Made by a program: the position numbers and the translations under genes
Part shown: positions 7,504-18,149 of the stretch, piece by piece
How the letters are laid out: each line of letters starts with the position of its first letter
Position numbering within the stretch: the stretch's first letter is position 1
Notes under the pieces: model-generated
Told to the model about the DNA's origin: nothing
The model's database searches: none
What the model saw: only the letters and a program-made list of their open reading frames with translations
Source: Ignavibacteriales bacterium
Lineage (GTDB): Bacteria > Bacteroidota > Ignavibacteria > Ignavibacteriales > Ignavibacteriaceae
DNA length: 64,000 nucleotides
Reading direction: 5' to 3'
Assembly (NCBI GenBank): GCA_016707115.1
Contig: JADJIH010000006.1
Coordinates: forward strand, 124,001 to 188,000

Positions 7504-10011
7504 TTATTTCATCAGTATCATTTTTTTACTTTGTTTAAAATTATCAGCAATCAAAGTATAAAAATAAATTCCGCTTGATAGATTACTTGCATTAAAATTA
7601 ACCGAATAATTTCCCGCAGCAAGATTATCATTAACTAATGTTGCAACTTCTCTTCCAAGCAAATCCGTGATAAGGACTTTTACATCTGAAGTTTGCGGCA
7701 AGCTGAATTTAATCTGTGTGCTTGGATTAAAAGGATTCGGATAATTTTGCTTCAAAGAAAATTCTGTGGGTGCAATTGTTCCGGTTTCTTCTTCAACATC
7801 AGTTGGACTGAATGATGCGGTTCTTACATCATCAAAATATATTGTGCCAGTGTTTTGATTTCCTGAAACATAAGTCATTTGGAAACTATCAAAACTTAGC
7901 GGCGGTTCAAAAACATTATTCCCAACCCAGTTACCTGTTTGTCCTAGTGATAAATCCCATGTTATAAGTTTCCATCCTATCCAATTAACATCATACCAGT
8001 TACTGACTTCAAAATTTCCGGGTGAAGTTTCTCTAACTGCAAATCTAAATTTATTATTTGATCCATCACCAAACATAAATACCTGCAATAGTGTACTTGG
8101 TTGAAAAGTTGGACTTGAAGGTGAAAAATATTCTCTGATTAACCAGTTTGGTGCACTCACATTCCAATCATAATCTAACTGCATAGATTTTAGACTTCCA
8201 GTATTTGCATTTAAGACTGTAGTATTAGATATAATATTTGTTGTAAGCGGATTAACTCCAACTGTACTGCCGGATGTTTCAGGCTGCCACCAGTTACCAA
8301 TACCTATATCAAAATTATCTATTACACTTTGAGAAAAATAATTTGAATTTCCCGTTGAAAATTCAACATTGTAATCCGATGTAGTTGGATTGCCAAAAAT
8401 ATCTTCGATACCAGCTTGAACTTTAATAGTGTATGCTTCGTTTTCAACTAACGGTGTTGTTATAAAAAAGTTTAGCACGCTTCTTCCGTTTACAACGTAA
8501 TGCTTTAGAAGTCCAGCTGCATTTGTTTGAGTTGAGTTTCTTACTACTTTAAATCTACTCGAGATCGTAGAAGTTTTTAACAGTTCATCAAAGGAAACAT
8601 TAATAACGGGTCTATATTCAACATTTGCGGATCCGGGTGTTGGATAAACATCAGCTACACTTGGGGCAAGTATATCAGCAACTTTTGTTTTAATTGTTAA
8701 GGTATATGGATCACCACCAACTCCGTTTCCATCTCCATCAAACGGATGACCAAATTTGCCCAGGGAACTTCCCCCGATAGTTACCTGATACTCACTATTA
8801 AATACAAAGTTGGTTGTGTTTAAGGTAACAGTTTGATCAGTATTGCTCCAAACAGTTGTATAAGTAACTGCAGGAGAGATAGTTAGGTTTGCTTCAACAG
8901 AGGATTTATTCATTTGTCTTGTAAAGTTTATAACTAAACTCTCAACACCAGGATATAAACTATCATTCTGTAAAGGCACGGTTGATGCTATAGTAGGTGG
9001 TACATTTGAAACTAAATTCACATCTTTGAAAGTAAAAAATGTATCTGACATTGTAACATCAGCGGTATAAAGATCAAAACCGCTTGCAGCCACTTGAAGT
9101 TGGTGAGTTCCAGCAGGAATATCTTCAAAGTAATAAAAACCGTTTCTTAATAAATTTGGATTGCTTGAGTACTGATAAAATAAAGACTGCCAGGTATCAG
9201 TCGTATCAGCCTGTCCATTTAAAGAAACAATGGCACCGTTAATCGCTAAACCTGATTCCAGATCTTTAACTATACCGACCGCAGTTCCGGCAAAAGGTCT
9301 AACGGCATCATGGTATTTTAAAATTGTCCAAAACATTGTTTTAGCTTCAAGTCTTTTCCAACTTTCATTCATGTTTAATTGATTCTGTATCGGATTTGTA
9401 TGAAACCCAGCCTCACTTAATTCAGAGGCCATATTTGTTTCGCGGTTAACATGAAGATATGGAGTGGAGCCGGCAACCTGATAAAAATCTCTATCACCCA
9501 TTGCACCACGAGTTGTGGTTCTCATTCCCGCGGTTAGTAATCCAACCATAATCTGAGACATTTTTTTTCCTCCAAATGGTGTTTTTTCAGGCCCTCCAAT
9601 ACCAAGTTGCCCCCACATAAACAAAGTACTATTTGAAGTTGGAGATGAAGATGCATCGCTGTGTATTGAATGATAATGTGCCGCACCAAGTGAATTAGCT
9701 AAATCGGTTCTTTGAGTAAGTGAAACAATTTGTTGATCATTTGTTCTGCACATATAAACTGTATCAATGTCTGTCCAATCAAGAAGCATCTGTCTTAAGT
9801 TTAATCCAACTCTTAAATTCTTTTTTGCCTCTGAATAATTATAAATGCCCATATTTTCATTCTGACTATGCCCGGGGTCTAAGAAAATATTCCAACCCGA
9901 TAATCCTGTAACCTGTTGTGCAAAACTCTGAATGCTTAACAGTATAAATGAGAAAACAATTAAAATTAAGAAATTTATTTTAGTATTATATTTTATCGAT
10001 TTCATTTTCAT
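7504..10011 (-). CDS. T9SS-exported N-acetylmuramoyl-L-alanine amidase, multidomain
   Basis: The 835-residue protein has a signal peptide (cleavage near QSFAQQ). An Amidase_3 domain follows (about 38-285) with zinc ligands H48 (LDPGHSQ), E61 (YSEAKKN) and H117 (SIHSDA) and catalytic E200 (ELSEAGFHTNP). This family cuts the bond between N-acetylmuramic acid and the stem peptide. Next come a carboxypeptidase-regulatory-like fold (about 292-375), two Ig-like Big_5 domains (starting near PPTIASTVP and APSVADVYP), a jelly-roll-like module of unknown ligand, and a C-terminal T9SS type A sorting domain (NYPNPFNPSTQIKF to the final KKMILMK). It should therefore be exported to the surface or medium. 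It starts 9 bp after the propeller gene's stop, so the two are one operon. Confidence 0.88.
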   Translation of the reverse strand: MKMKSIKYNTKINFLILIVFSFILLSIQSFAQQVTGLSGWNIFLDPGHSQNENMGIYNYSEAKKNLRVGLNLRQMLLDWTDIDTVYMCRTNDQQIVSLTQRTDLANSLGAAHYHSIHSDASSSPTSNSTLFMWGQLGIGGPEKTPFGGKKMSQIMVGLLTAGMRTTTRGAMGDRDFYQVAGSTPYLHVNRETNMASELSEAGFHTNPIQNQLNMNESWKRLEAKTMFWTILKYHDAVRPFAGTAVGIVKDLESGLAINGAIVSLNGQADTTDTWQSLFYQYSSNPNLLRNGFYYFEDIPAGTHQLQVAASGFDLYTADVTMSDTFFTFKDVNLVSNVPPTIASTVPLQNDSLYPGVESLVINFTRQMNKSSVEANLTISPAVTYTTVWSNTDQTVTLNTTNFVFNSEYQVTIGGSSLGKFGHPFDGDGNGVGGDPYTLTIKTKVADILAPSVADVYPTPGSANVEYRPVINVSFDELLKTSTISSRFKVVRNSTQTNAAGLLKHYVVNGRSVLNFFITTPLVENEAYTIKVQAGIEDIFGNPTTSDYNVEFSTGNSNYFSQSVIDNFDIGIGNWWQPETSGSTVGVNPLTTNIISNTTVLNANTGSLKSMQLDYDWNVSAPNWLIREYFSPSSPTFQPSTLLQVFMFGDGSNNKFRFAVRETSPGNFEVSNWYDVNWIGWKLITWDLSLGQTGNWVGNNVFEPPLSFDSFQMTYVSGNQNTGTIYFDDVRTASFSPTDVEEETGTIAPTEFSLKQNYPNPFNPSTQIKFSLPQTSDVKVLITDLLGREVATLVNDNLAAGNYSVNFNASNLSSGIYFYTLIADNFKQSKKMILMK

Positions 10012-10019
10012 TTACTCCG

Positions 10020-10943
10020 TTACTCAATATTCATTAAATAAATTGAACCATCATTAACTACATCAAATACAATTGATTTCGTATCAGGGGCAAAACAAGG
10101 ATTCATTTCAATTAAATCATTTGTGTTTGTAAGATTTATTTTTTGTGTTCCATCGGCATTTATTATATAAATGTCTGATGCTGTGTAATCATGTCCATCG
10201 TCTTCAGTAATCATATATATTATTTTATTGCTTTCGAATGACCATCTAGGTCTGTTGCCTTTGCCAATATCTGTTAGATTGGTCCCATCAATATGCATTG
10301 TAAATAAATTTCCACCAACTACTTCAAATACGATTTTTGCTCCATCGGGTGCAATAGATATATTTATATACTGACCATCTTTAACTGGCTCAAAAGATTG
10401 TTCAGAATTATTTGAAAGATTTTTGATAACTATTTTATTATTCTTTTCAAAAGTTACTATGTTATTTGTGGTGAGGTTATTTTTTTGTTTGTTTGATATA
10501 AAAACTTCATCATCGCCTTTAAAGGGTAAATATATCTTTGAATCACCATCTGCCCATACAGGAAGATAAGGCATCATTGTTCTATATTCTGTAATTTGTT
10601 TTGATTCTCTTATATCAACATCAAAAACTTTTACCGCATTGTATCTTCTCATATCTTCATATTTAGATACGCGGGTTAAAATTGATTTAGAATCGGCAGA
10701 CCATTTAAAAGCAAATCCTGCAGCAGATTCATCCGTTAATTGATAAGTAGATTGTGATTGCAATTCATAAATCCAAATTCCCTGAAAATTTGATTTTGTG
10801 TATGCTATTTTACTTCCATCAGGAGAATAAACAGGATTCATCGCAACATCTTCTAACGAGCCTTTAACAATTAACTGATAATCCGATTGCGCAGTTATCA
10901 TGCTAGTTATAAAGATGAAAATAACTAATAAATACTTCTTCAT
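10020..10943 (-). CDS. TolB/PD40-type beta-propeller protein
   Basis: The 307-residue protein has a signal peptide (1-18, SMITAQ) and no lipobox. It carries repeats of the PD40/WD40-like type, for example NPVYSPDGSKIAYT near residue 37, FKWSADSKSILTR, ISIAPDGAKIVFEV and PCFAPDTKSIVFDV, so it folds as a six-bladed TolB-like propeller. Such periplasmic propellers bind proteins or peptidoglycan-associated partners; TolB itself works with Pal. No other Tol gene is nearby, so this is not assigned as TolB. Its stop lies 9 bases before the amidase start, suggesting joint expression and possibly joint function at the wall. Confidence 0.7.
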   Translation of the reverse strand: MKKYLLVIFIFITSMITAQSDYQLIVKGSLEDVAMNPVYSPDGSKIAYTKSNFQGIWIYELQSQSTYQLTDESAAGFAFKWSADSKSILTRVSKYEDMRRYNAVKVFDVDIRESKQITEYRTMMPYLPVWADGDSKIYLPFKGDDEVFISNKQKNNLTTNNIVTFEKNNKIVIKNLSNNSEQSFEPVKDGQYINISIAPDGAKIVFEVVGGNLFTMHIDGTNLTDIGKGNRPRWSFESNKIIYMITEDDGHDYTASDIYIINADGTQKINLTNTNDLIEMNPCFAPDTKSIVFDVVNDGSIYLMNIE

Positions 10944-11101
10944 TATTTAAAACCTCTCTTAATTTTATACTCAATTATTCATTCTTTTTAAATACATTTT
11001 AATTATACTTAAATTAAAAAAAAATAAAATGATATGCAGTCTATTTTCTTAAATAATGAAGTTATATTTTTGATTGTGTTAATTAAATACGGAATTATAA
11101 A

Positions 11102-12565
11102 ATGAAAAACTCAATTACAATTTTTCTTCAACAAGGCAATCCAAAAGAAAATAAAAAATCAATAAAACGATTCAGTGAATCTGAACTGGTAAAAGAGATC
11201 ATCCTTATATCATCCGAAGAAAAATTATCATCTTTTGAAAATGTAAAAGTAATACATAGTAAAAACTTTAAGAGCAGTGAAACGATAAAACTTATAGACC
11301 ATTATACATCTACTGATTTTATAATGCTCGTTCAAAGTGAAAAAGCTGTAAACCCGGGACAGTTTTGTCTGGATAGATTTTATCAAGTTGCAGTAAATAC
11401 TAATGCCTCGATGGTATATTCTGATTATCTATTAGAGGACAAAGGTAAAACAATTCCTCATCCTGTAATCGATTATCAGGAAGGAAGCCTGCGTGATGAT
11501 TTTGACTTTGGCGAGATACTATTTATTAAAACAAAATATCTTAAAGAAATTGCAGAGGGTGAAAAAGGCAATTTAAAATTTGCCGGATTGTATAACTTAA
11601 GATTAAAACTTTCACAACTAGGCCCATTATTTAGAATACCTGAATACCTTTATACGATTGAAAGTTCTGAAGAAGTGGGAACAGAGGATAAACACTTCAG
11701 TTATGTTGATCCAAAGAACAGGGAAGTGCAGATTGAAATGGAAAAAGTTGTTACACAACATTTAATGGATATCGGTGCTTACGTTCATCCGCCGTTTAAA
11801 GAAATAGATTTAAATCTTGCAAAAGATTTTGAGTTTGAAGCATCCGTTATTATTCCCGTTAGAAACCGTGTAAAGACTATTGGGGATGCGATTGAATCTG
11901 TATTACTGCAAAAAACAAATTTTAAATTTAATTTAATTGTAATAGATAATCATTCAACTGATGGGACTAGTGAAATAATTTCATCCTTCTCTAAAAAAGA
12001 TGAACGATTAATTCATTATATACCGGAACGAAATGATCTTGGTATCGGCGGCTGCTGGAATGCAGGTGTTCATCATAATAAATGCGGAAAGTTTGCAGTA
12101 CAATTAGATAGTGATGATATTTATAAAGATGAAAGTACATTGCAAACTGTTGTAGATTTATTTCATAAAGAAAAATGCGCCATGGTAATTGGATCATATC
12201 AGATAACAGATTTTAATCTTAAAGAATTGCCTCCGGGTTTAATTGATCATAAAGAATGGACCAATGATAACGGACCTAATAATGCTTTAAGAATAAACGG
12301 ACTTGGTGCGCCGCGTGCATTTTATACTCCTGTTTTGCGTGAGATAAAAATTCCAAATGTTAGTTACGGCGAAGATTATTCAGCCGGACTTGCAATCAGT
12401 AGACAATACAAAATTGGAAGAATATATCATTCATTATATATGTGCAGAAGATGGGAAGGAAATTCCGATGCTCAATTAGATATTGTAAGAATGAATGCAA
12501 ACAATGTTTATAAAGATAGAATAAGAACTTTTGAATTATTGGCACGTAAACAATTATCAAGTTAA
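11102..12565 (+). CDS. Family 2 glycosyltransferase, probable tandem GT-A
   Basis: The 487-residue protein has no signal peptide. The C-terminal half (about 255-487) is a standard GT2 domain: [20 protein letters not shown] opens the fold, [14 protein letters not shown] follows, and [10 protein letters not shown] is the metal and nucleotide-sugar DxD motif. The N-terminal half (about 1-230) also looks like a degenerate GT-A fold, with [10 protein letters not shown] in the DxD position and no obvious opening motif, so it may bind rather than catalyse. The enzyme would act in the cytoplasm on a glycan or lipid-linked sugar. It stands alone: divergent from the propeller gene at 10943 and 211 bp ahead of the TonB receptor, which has its own promoter. 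Confidence 0.8.
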   Translation: MKNSITIFLQQGNPKENKKSIKRFSESELVKEIILISSEEKLSSFENVKVIHSKNFKSSETIKLIDHYTSTDFIMLVQSEKAVNPGQFCLDRFYQVAVNTNASMVYSDYLLEDKGKTIPHPVIDYQEGSLRDDFDFGEILFIKTKYLKEIAEGEKGNLKFAGLYNLRLKLSQLGPLFRIPEYLYTIESSEEVGTEDKHFSYVDPKNREVQIEMEKVVTQHLMDIGAYVHPPFKEIDLNLAKDFEFEASVIIPVRNRVKTIGDAIESVLLQKTNFKFNLIVIDNHSTDGTSEIISSFSKKDERLIHYIPERNDLGIGGCWNAGVHHNKCGKFAVQLDSDDIYKDESTLQTVVDLFHKEKCAMVIGSYQITDFNLKELPPGLIDHKEWTNDNGPNNALRINGLGAPRAFYTPVLREIKIPNVSYGEDYSAGLAISRQYKIGRIYHSLYMCRRWEGNSDAQLDIVRMNANNVYKDRIRTFELLARKQLSS

Positions 12566-12644
12566 ATGATTAAAATTGTAACGGAACCTGATAAACGATC
12601 AATCTATAAAAACAATTGACTTTAGAAACTAATTTATTTAGTTT

Positions 12645-12676
12645 TTTGGTAGAAAATTTAATCAATTTTATTTTTG
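12645..12676 (+). promoter_or_regulatory. Bacteroidota-type promoter of cassette A
   Basis: TTTG at 12645-12648 and TATTTTTG at 12669-12676 are separated by 20 bases, an exact fit to the -33/-7 consensus TTTG-N(19-21)-TAnnTTTG known for the housekeeping sigma factor of Bacteroidetes. The predicted leader before the ATG at 12777 is close to 95 bases, and an AGGAG ribosome site lies at its end. Confidence 0.6.
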
Positions 12677-12776
12677 TTCTGATTAATAATTGTCTGAGAA
12701 AAAAGAATGCATTATGCATCCTTTATCAGAACTACTCCCTCCGAGACTGAAGAGACTAAAATAGGAGTAATATTAT

Positions 12777-15700
12777 ATGAGAAAATTGCTACTCATTAGC
12801 ATACTCGCACTACATATTTTTTCAACAAACATCTTTGCACAAGTAGGCAAAATTAGCGGTGTTGTAAGAGACGCATCCACTAATGAAGCACTGATTGGTG
12901 CAAACGTACTCATCGAAGGCACTACAATGGGTGCTGCAACAAATGTTGACGGATATTATGCGATAACAAATGTTTCGCCAGGAACTTATAACCTAAAAGT
13001 ATCAATGGTTGGTTATACACCTCAAATAATTAAAGATGTTCGTGTAAACATAGATCTTACCACTGAAACTAATGTAAATCTTGGCTCAAGTACTTTTGAA
13101 ACAGATGAGGTTGTTGTTGTTGCAACTCAAACAATAGTAAAGCAGGATGTTTCTTCCAGCGTTATAAATTTGAATATCAAAGAAATTGAAAACTTGCCTG
13201 TGGCTAGTGTTTCTTCTGTTATTGGGTTGCAAGCTGGTGTCCAGGGATTGACTATTCGTGGTGGTGCAAGTGATCAAACAGCTTTTGTAGTAAATGGTAT
13301 TACACTTAGAGATGCTAGAGATAATACACCTTATACAGGAATCAGTTTAACTTCAGTCGGAGATTTACAGATTCAAACAGGTGGATTTAATGCAGAATAT
13401 GGGGATATAAGATCAGGTTTAATTAATGTTGTTACTAAAGAAGGTAAAAGAGATAAGTATAATTTTTCTTTTATAGGCAGATATAGACCTGCCGGAAGAA
13501 AACATGCTGGTGATGCATTTAATTCTCCTAACTCATATTGGATTAGACCATATATCGACGATGCTGTTGCATGGACAGGAACAAATAACGGTAATTGGGA
13601 TACATATACTCAGAGTCAATACCAAGAATTTAAAGGTGGATGGAATGCTGTTTCACAGCAGCTTTTAAGTAATGATGATCCCACAGATGATTTAACGCCT
13701 GAAGCTGCTCAAAGAGTTTTTTTATGGCAGCATAGAAAAGTTATGGATATTCAGGATGCCGATTTTGACGTTGATATGAATTTAAACGGACCGGTGCCAT
13801 ATGCACAACAATTAGGAAATCTGCGTTTTGCTTTTTCATACAGAAGAGCTCAAACCATGTACCTTATACCTCTCTCTACTGATGCTTATAGAGATTATAA
13901 TATGCAGCTTAAATTTACAGCTGACCTTACTGAAGGTATTAAATTGTCGGTTGAAGGACTTTCAGGTGCTCAGACTGGAACTGCCAGCAGCAGAGCAGGA
14001 GGCCCAGGATTGTTTCAAACAGTTGCCGGAATTGCAAATCAGTTAGACTTTCGTTCCGGTCTCACTTACTTAGACGCAGAAATATACTCTTATGATTATT
14101 GGGCTCCAAGCAGAATTAATACAAATATGATTGGGTTTAAACTAACACATGTTTTAACGCCGCAAACATTTTATGAAGTAGTAGGAAGTAGAGTTGCTTC
14201 AGATTATTCTACAAACCCTGGAAGATCAAGAGATACAGAAACACAATATTATTTTGGTGGTGTTGGATATGATGAAGGACCATTTGGATATTATAGTGGT
14301 ACTGCTGGTGGAATTGGATCTTCAATGAACATGGGATTAGGTTGGAGCAATTCAAGAGATACCAGTAAGTTAGCTACTTACAGTATTAAAGTGGATTATG
14401 TTAGTCAGGTTGATAAGTATAATTATGTAAAAGCAGGTATTGAATTTATTTCTACTGATAATAATGTAAATTATGGATTAAGTGAGCCCTCTTTACCAAC
14501 AAGTAACTCAAGATCGGTATGGCACACATATCCTAAAAAACTAGCACTATATGTTCAGGATAAACTTGAGTTTGAGGGAATGATTGCGAATATCGGTGTG
14601 CGTATTGATTATTCTGATCCGGGCGGAGAATGGTATGTGTTTGATCCATACAATAAAGCATTATCCGGACAATTTGCTTCTGATATTGATAATCTGTTGG
14701 CAAAAGAAAAAGTTGAAAAACAATTTAATATTAGTCCAAGAATGGGTATTGCATTTCCTATTTCGGTTAATAGTAAATTATATTTTAATTATGGACATTT
14801 TAGATCGATACCTACTCCTGAAGATTTGTTTCTTTTAAGACAGAGCCAGGCATTTAATAATATTACTCGTATTGCTGATCCATCAAACCCATTACCACTT
14901 ACTGTTGCTTACGAATTAGGTTATGAACAAAATCTTTTCGATCAATTTTTGTTTAGCCTTAAAGGATATTATAAAGATGTTAAAGAACAATCACGTTTAG
15001 TTACTTATATCAGCAGGGATGGTAGTGTTAACTATACAACTCCGGAACCTATAAGTTATGCTGATATTAGAGGATTTGAAATTGACATCCGAAAGAATCG
15101 TGGTGAATGGATCACTGGATTTGTCAACTATACATATATGGTTTCGTCAAGCGGCTTTTTTGGATATTTATCTGCTTATGAAAATCCTATTGCTCAACAA
15201 ACATATGAAAATGCAAACAAAAGCAACATAGAGCAAAACAAACCAATTCCCCAACCATACGCAAGAGCGAATATTGATATTTTCACACCTTTAGATTGGG
15301 GACCGGATCTTGGTGGAGTAAAAGTTTTAGATCAATTAAGACTAAGTATATTAGCTGCTTGGTCATCCGGGAGATATATCACCTGGACCGGTGGTGGTTC
15401 TACAAAACCTGGATTCCTAAATAACATGCAATGGAATGATATTTTTAACGTTGACATCAGATTATCAAAAGCAATTGACTTCGGTCCTGTTGAATTAGAG
15501 TTTTTTGTAGATGTTTATAACATTTTTAATATTAAATATATGAATTATGACAGAGCAGGCTTCAGAAATCTGGATGACTACGATAAATATATTAAATCGC
15601 TTCATATGGAAGATGACATAGTTAGAGAATTTTCGAAAAATGATTCTGATCCTGAATCCTATTCTAATATTCCTGGTAATGATACTCCGGGCGATTTCAG

Positions 15701-15965
15701 AGACCTTGATGTTCCTTATCAACCTATTGAATATGTAAGTAGTTTGGAATCAATCACAAATCCAAATGGTAGCGCGTATTACTATGATGATATATCAAAG
15801 GGATACTACCAATGGTTAAATAATGCTTGGCAGGCTGTAAGTAGTTCAAGAATGGATTATGTTTTAGATAATAAAGCATATATAGATATGCCGAATTTAA
15901 ATTATATGACTTTTCTAAATCCAAGAGATGTATTCTTTGGATTGAAGTTTAATATTAATTTATAA
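12777..15965 (+). CDS. TonB-dependent outer-membrane receptor, cassette A
   Basis: The 1062-residue protein has a signal peptide (cleavage near FAQVG). A carboxypeptidase-regulatory-like domain (about 24-108; SGVVRDASTNEALIGANV) is followed by a plug domain (about 120-225; the block LTIRGGASDQTAFVVNGITL) and a long beta-barrel ending in FGLKFNINL with a terminal hydrophobic residue. This is the SusC-like layout of receptors that import large ligands with TonB energy, but no SusD homologue follows, and the downstream genes are different. The barrel contains FNYGHFRSIPTPEDLF, a motif also found in the cassette B receptor. An AGGAG site precedes the ATG. Ligand unknown. It heads a run of six same-strand genes to 22780. 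Confidence 0.9.
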   Translation: MRKLLLISILALHIFSTNIFAQVGKISGVVRDASTNEALIGANVLIEGTTMGAATNVDGYYAITNVSPGTYNLKVSMVGYTPQIIKDVRVNIDLTTETNVNLGSSTFETDEVVVVATQTIVKQDVSSSVINLNIKEIENLPVASVSSVIGLQAGVQGLTIRGGASDQTAFVVNGITLRDARDNTPYTGISLTSVGDLQIQTGGFNAEYGDIRSGLINVVTKEGKRDKYNFSFIGRYRPAGRKHAGDAFNSPNSYWIRPYIDDAVAWTGTNNGNWDTYTQSQYQEFKGGWNAVSQQLLSNDDPTDDLTPEAAQRVFLWQHRKVMDIQDADFDVDMNLNGPVPYAQQLGNLRFAFSYRRAQTMYLIPLSTDAYRDYNMQLKFTADLTEGIKLSVEGLSGAQTGTASSRAGGPGLFQTVAGIANQLDFRSGLTYLDAEIYSYDYWAPSRINTNMIGFKLTHVLTPQTFYEVVGSRVASDYSTNPGRSRDTETQYYFGGVGYDEGPFGYYSGTAGGIGSSMNMGLGWSNSRDTSKLATYSIKVDYVSQVDKYNYVKAGIEFISTDNNVNYGLSEPSLPTSNSRSVWHTYPKKLALYVQDKLEFEGMIANIGVRIDYSDPGGEWYVFDPYNKALSGQFASDIDNLLAKEKVEKQFNISPRMGIAFPISVNSKLYFNYGHFRSIPTPEDLFLLRQSQAFNNITRIADPSNPLPLTVAYELGYEQNLFDQFLFSLKGYYKDVKEQSRLVTYISRDGSVNYTTPEPISYADIRGFEIDIRKNRGEWITGFVNYTYMVSSSGFFGYLSAYENPIAQQTYENANKSNIEQNKPIPQPYARANIDIFTPLDWGPDLGGVKVLDQLRLSILAAWSSGRYITWTGGGSTKPGFLNNMQWNDIFNVDIRLSKAIDFGPVELEFFVDVYNIFNIKYMNYDRAGFRNLDDYDKYIKSLHMEDDIVREFSKNDSDPESYSNIPGNDTPGDFRDLDVPYQPIEYVSSLESITNPNGSAYYYDDISKGYYQWLNNAWQAVSSSRMDYVLDNKAYIDMPNLNYMTFLNPRDVFFGLKFNINL

Positions 15966-15997
15966 TATTATTGAATGAAGTTAAAGTAGAGGAAATA

Positions 15998-18088
15998 ATG
16001 AAAATAATTGGTAAAGAGTTTTTTAGGAATAAAGTAATTACAATCCTTCTTGTTTTAATTCTTATTCCATTAAATAATATACAAGCTCAGTACAAAAATG
16101 TTTGGATGGCTGCCGGTTCACTTCATAATTGGTATTCCTCAATTGGATCTGAATTGGAGGAAGGTTTTCAACTCTATCAACAATTTGGAATGCAATGGCC
16201 GGCTTATTACAGATCTCAGGATATGCAGGCTGCAAGAGGCTGGTGGATTGGATGCAAAAATTTTACTGATGAGAATGGTAACTATTTCCCTTATAAAGTA
16301 GTAACAGTTGGTCCTAGAAATCCTCAATTTTTTGCTGCCTACCCTATTCAGATGGAAATGGTTTCGAGATTTGAACCTACCATCGTTACTGTAGATGGTG
16401 TTCCATCTTCTGGAAAAGATTTGGTTATAGATAGATTTGATGCAGACATGAAATGGGATAGAATGATTATTAATAAAGTGGCTACCCAAATTGGCGTTAC
16501 GATGGAAAGAAAGATATTTGAATTCAGTCAGCAATACAATGACAATTATATAGTTTATGAGTATACCTTCACCAATACGGGTGATACCGACGGTGATACA
16601 ACTACTATCGAATTACCAAATAACACTGTTGAAGATATGTACAATTTCTGGACTTACAGAAACTCAGTAAATCAATCAGTTAGATTTGTAATTGGTAATT
16701 CCACAGGTTGGGGTAAGAATACCATGAATGATGCTAGAGGTGATGGTAATCCAAGTAAACCCGATCCTGTTGGTGAACAATTCAGATGTCAATTTTCATG
16801 GCATGGTTATACAACAGAAAAAGATGTTGCGTATGATAATATTGGCGGTCCTATGTGGACTCTTAGTACCGAAGCGTTAAAATGGAACGCCAAAAGTGAT
16901 ACAATCGGCAGGTTAGGCGGTACTCAATTTTTAGGTGTTTCTACTTTGTATGCAGATAAATCTCCAACTGAAAAAATTGATGATCCCTTACAACCTTCAA
17001 CTACTTCCTTCGAAAACTCTGATGGAAGTTATTTTTTAGCCGGAGCGAATGCATTTAACACATCAGATATGGAAGCTAAATATCTCTTTATGTCAAAAGG
17101 ACATCAGTATCCACGTCATGCCGATCTTGTTACACCAAGTGGAGATTTTGCTGCTCAAACGGTTAACCCAAACCTTGGTAACTCCGGTGGTTTTTCGTTC
17201 AATAATGGCTATGGACCATATACATTACTACCTGGTCAAAGCATTACAATAGTTATGATTGAAGGTTCCGCAGGTATGAACAGAGCAGATCAAATTTTAT
17301 ATGGCAGACAATTTAAGGCCGGAACATTAAGTGCGTACAATAAGAATAAATTAGTTATTGATAAGGGTAGAGACTCTCTCTTTACTACTTTTCAAAGAGC
17401 TAAAGAAAATTTTGAATCAGGATGGAATATCCCGTTACCACCAAAACCACCATTAACTTTTGAAGTTAACAGTGGCGGTGATAGGATATCATTAAAATGG
17501 ACTGTTGATGGGAATGATCCTAATCCACCTTCATCATTTAAAATTTACAGAACATTAGGTGATTATGATGAAGATTATCAATTGATTGCCGAAGTTCCCG
17601 CAAGCACCACAAATTATGATGATGTAAATTTAGTTCGTGGCTTTAATTACTTTTATTACGTTACAGCAGTTGGAACTGATCAACCAGGTGGTCCTGGTAC
17701 ACCAGCTGGCAAATTAGAAAGTAATAGAATCTATACGCAGACTTATACTGCAGCAAATTTACAGAGACCTGCCGGAACCTCAATGAATCAGATTCGTGTT
17801 GTACCCAATCCATATATTATTAATTCTGATGAATCTGTAAGATTCCCGGGAACGATTGACGAAGATAAAATCGCTTTTTACAATATACCTGGAAATTGTA
17901 CGATAAGAATTTATACCGAATTAGGTGAGTTGATTTACACTATAGATCATACAAATGGAAGCGGTGATGCTTACTGGAAATCTGTTACTTCATCAAGCCA
18001 ATTTGTGGTTAGCGGAATTTATATTGCTGTTGTTACCAATAATGATACTGGCGAGAATCATATTGCTAAGTTTGCCATAATCAGATAA
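15998..18088 (+). CDS. Secreted PNPY-type protein with FN3 domain, cassette A
   Basis: ATG 15998 was chosen because AGAGGA lies 5-10 bases before it; the frame extends to a TTG at 15971 with no ribosome site. The result is 696 residues with a signal peptide (ending near IQAQ). Residues 1-490 match no family I recognise; they contain many aromatic residues and repeated Asp/Asn turns. A fibronectin-III-like domain lies at about 490-590 (LTFEVNSGGDRISLKW to YYVTAVG). The C-terminus (about 605-696) starts with VVPNPYIINSDE and continues through CTIRIYTELGELIYTIDH to the end, a beta-sandwich resembling T9SS sorting domains. The same C-terminal type ends the protein at 37841 in cassette B. It is probably exported and works with the TonB receptor and PorV-like barrel. 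Confidence 0.7.
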   Translation: MKIIGKEFFRNKVITILLVLILIPLNNIQAQYKNVWMAAGSLHNWYSSIGSELEEGFQLYQQFGMQWPAYYRSQDMQAARGWWIGCKNFTDENGNYFPYKVVTVGPRNPQFFAAYPIQMEMVSRFEPTIVTVDGVPSSGKDLVIDRFDADMKWDRMIINKVATQIGVTMERKIFEFSQQYNDNYIVYEYTFTNTGDTDGDTTTIELPNNTVEDMYNFWTYRNSVNQSVRFVIGNSTGWGKNTMNDARGDGNPSKPDPVGEQFRCQFSWHGYTTEKDVAYDNIGGPMWTLSTEALKWNAKSDTIGRLGGTQFLGVSTLYADKSPTEKIDDPLQPSTTSFENSDGSYFLAGANAFNTSDMEAKYLFMSKGHQYPRHADLVTPSGDFAAQTVNPNLGNSGGFSFNNGYGPYTLLPGQSITIVMIEGSAGMNRADQILYGRQFKAGTLSAYNKNKLVIDKGRDSLFTTFQRAKENFESGWNIPLPPKPPLTFEVNSGGDRISLKWTVDGNDPNPPSSFKIYRTLGDYDEDYQLIAEVPASTTNYDDVNLVRGFNYFYYVTAVGTDQPGGPGTPAGKLESNRIYTQTYTAANLQRPAGTSMNQIRVVPNPYIINSDESVRFPGTIDEDKIAFYNIPGNCTIRIYTELGELIYTIDHTNGSGDAYWKSVTSSSQFVVSGIYIAVVTNNDTGENHIAKFAIIR

Positions 18089-18149
18089 AAAAATGAAATT
18101 TTATAATTCATCATCGGGAAATTACAATTTTTATAAAAAGGTATTTACA

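Noticed and set aside
10020..10943. Assignment of the propeller gene as TolB
   Set aside because: Only the PD40 repeats fit; the N-terminal TolB domain and the other Tol-Pal genes are missing here.
11065..11072. TATTTTTG before the glycosyltransferase gene
   Set aside because: The -7 element fits, but no TTTG is found near the expected -33 position, so it was not listed as a promoter.
12566..12776. Riboswitch in the cassette A leader
   Set aside because: The leader has a small ATGCATTATGCAT palindrome but no recognisable riboswitch core.
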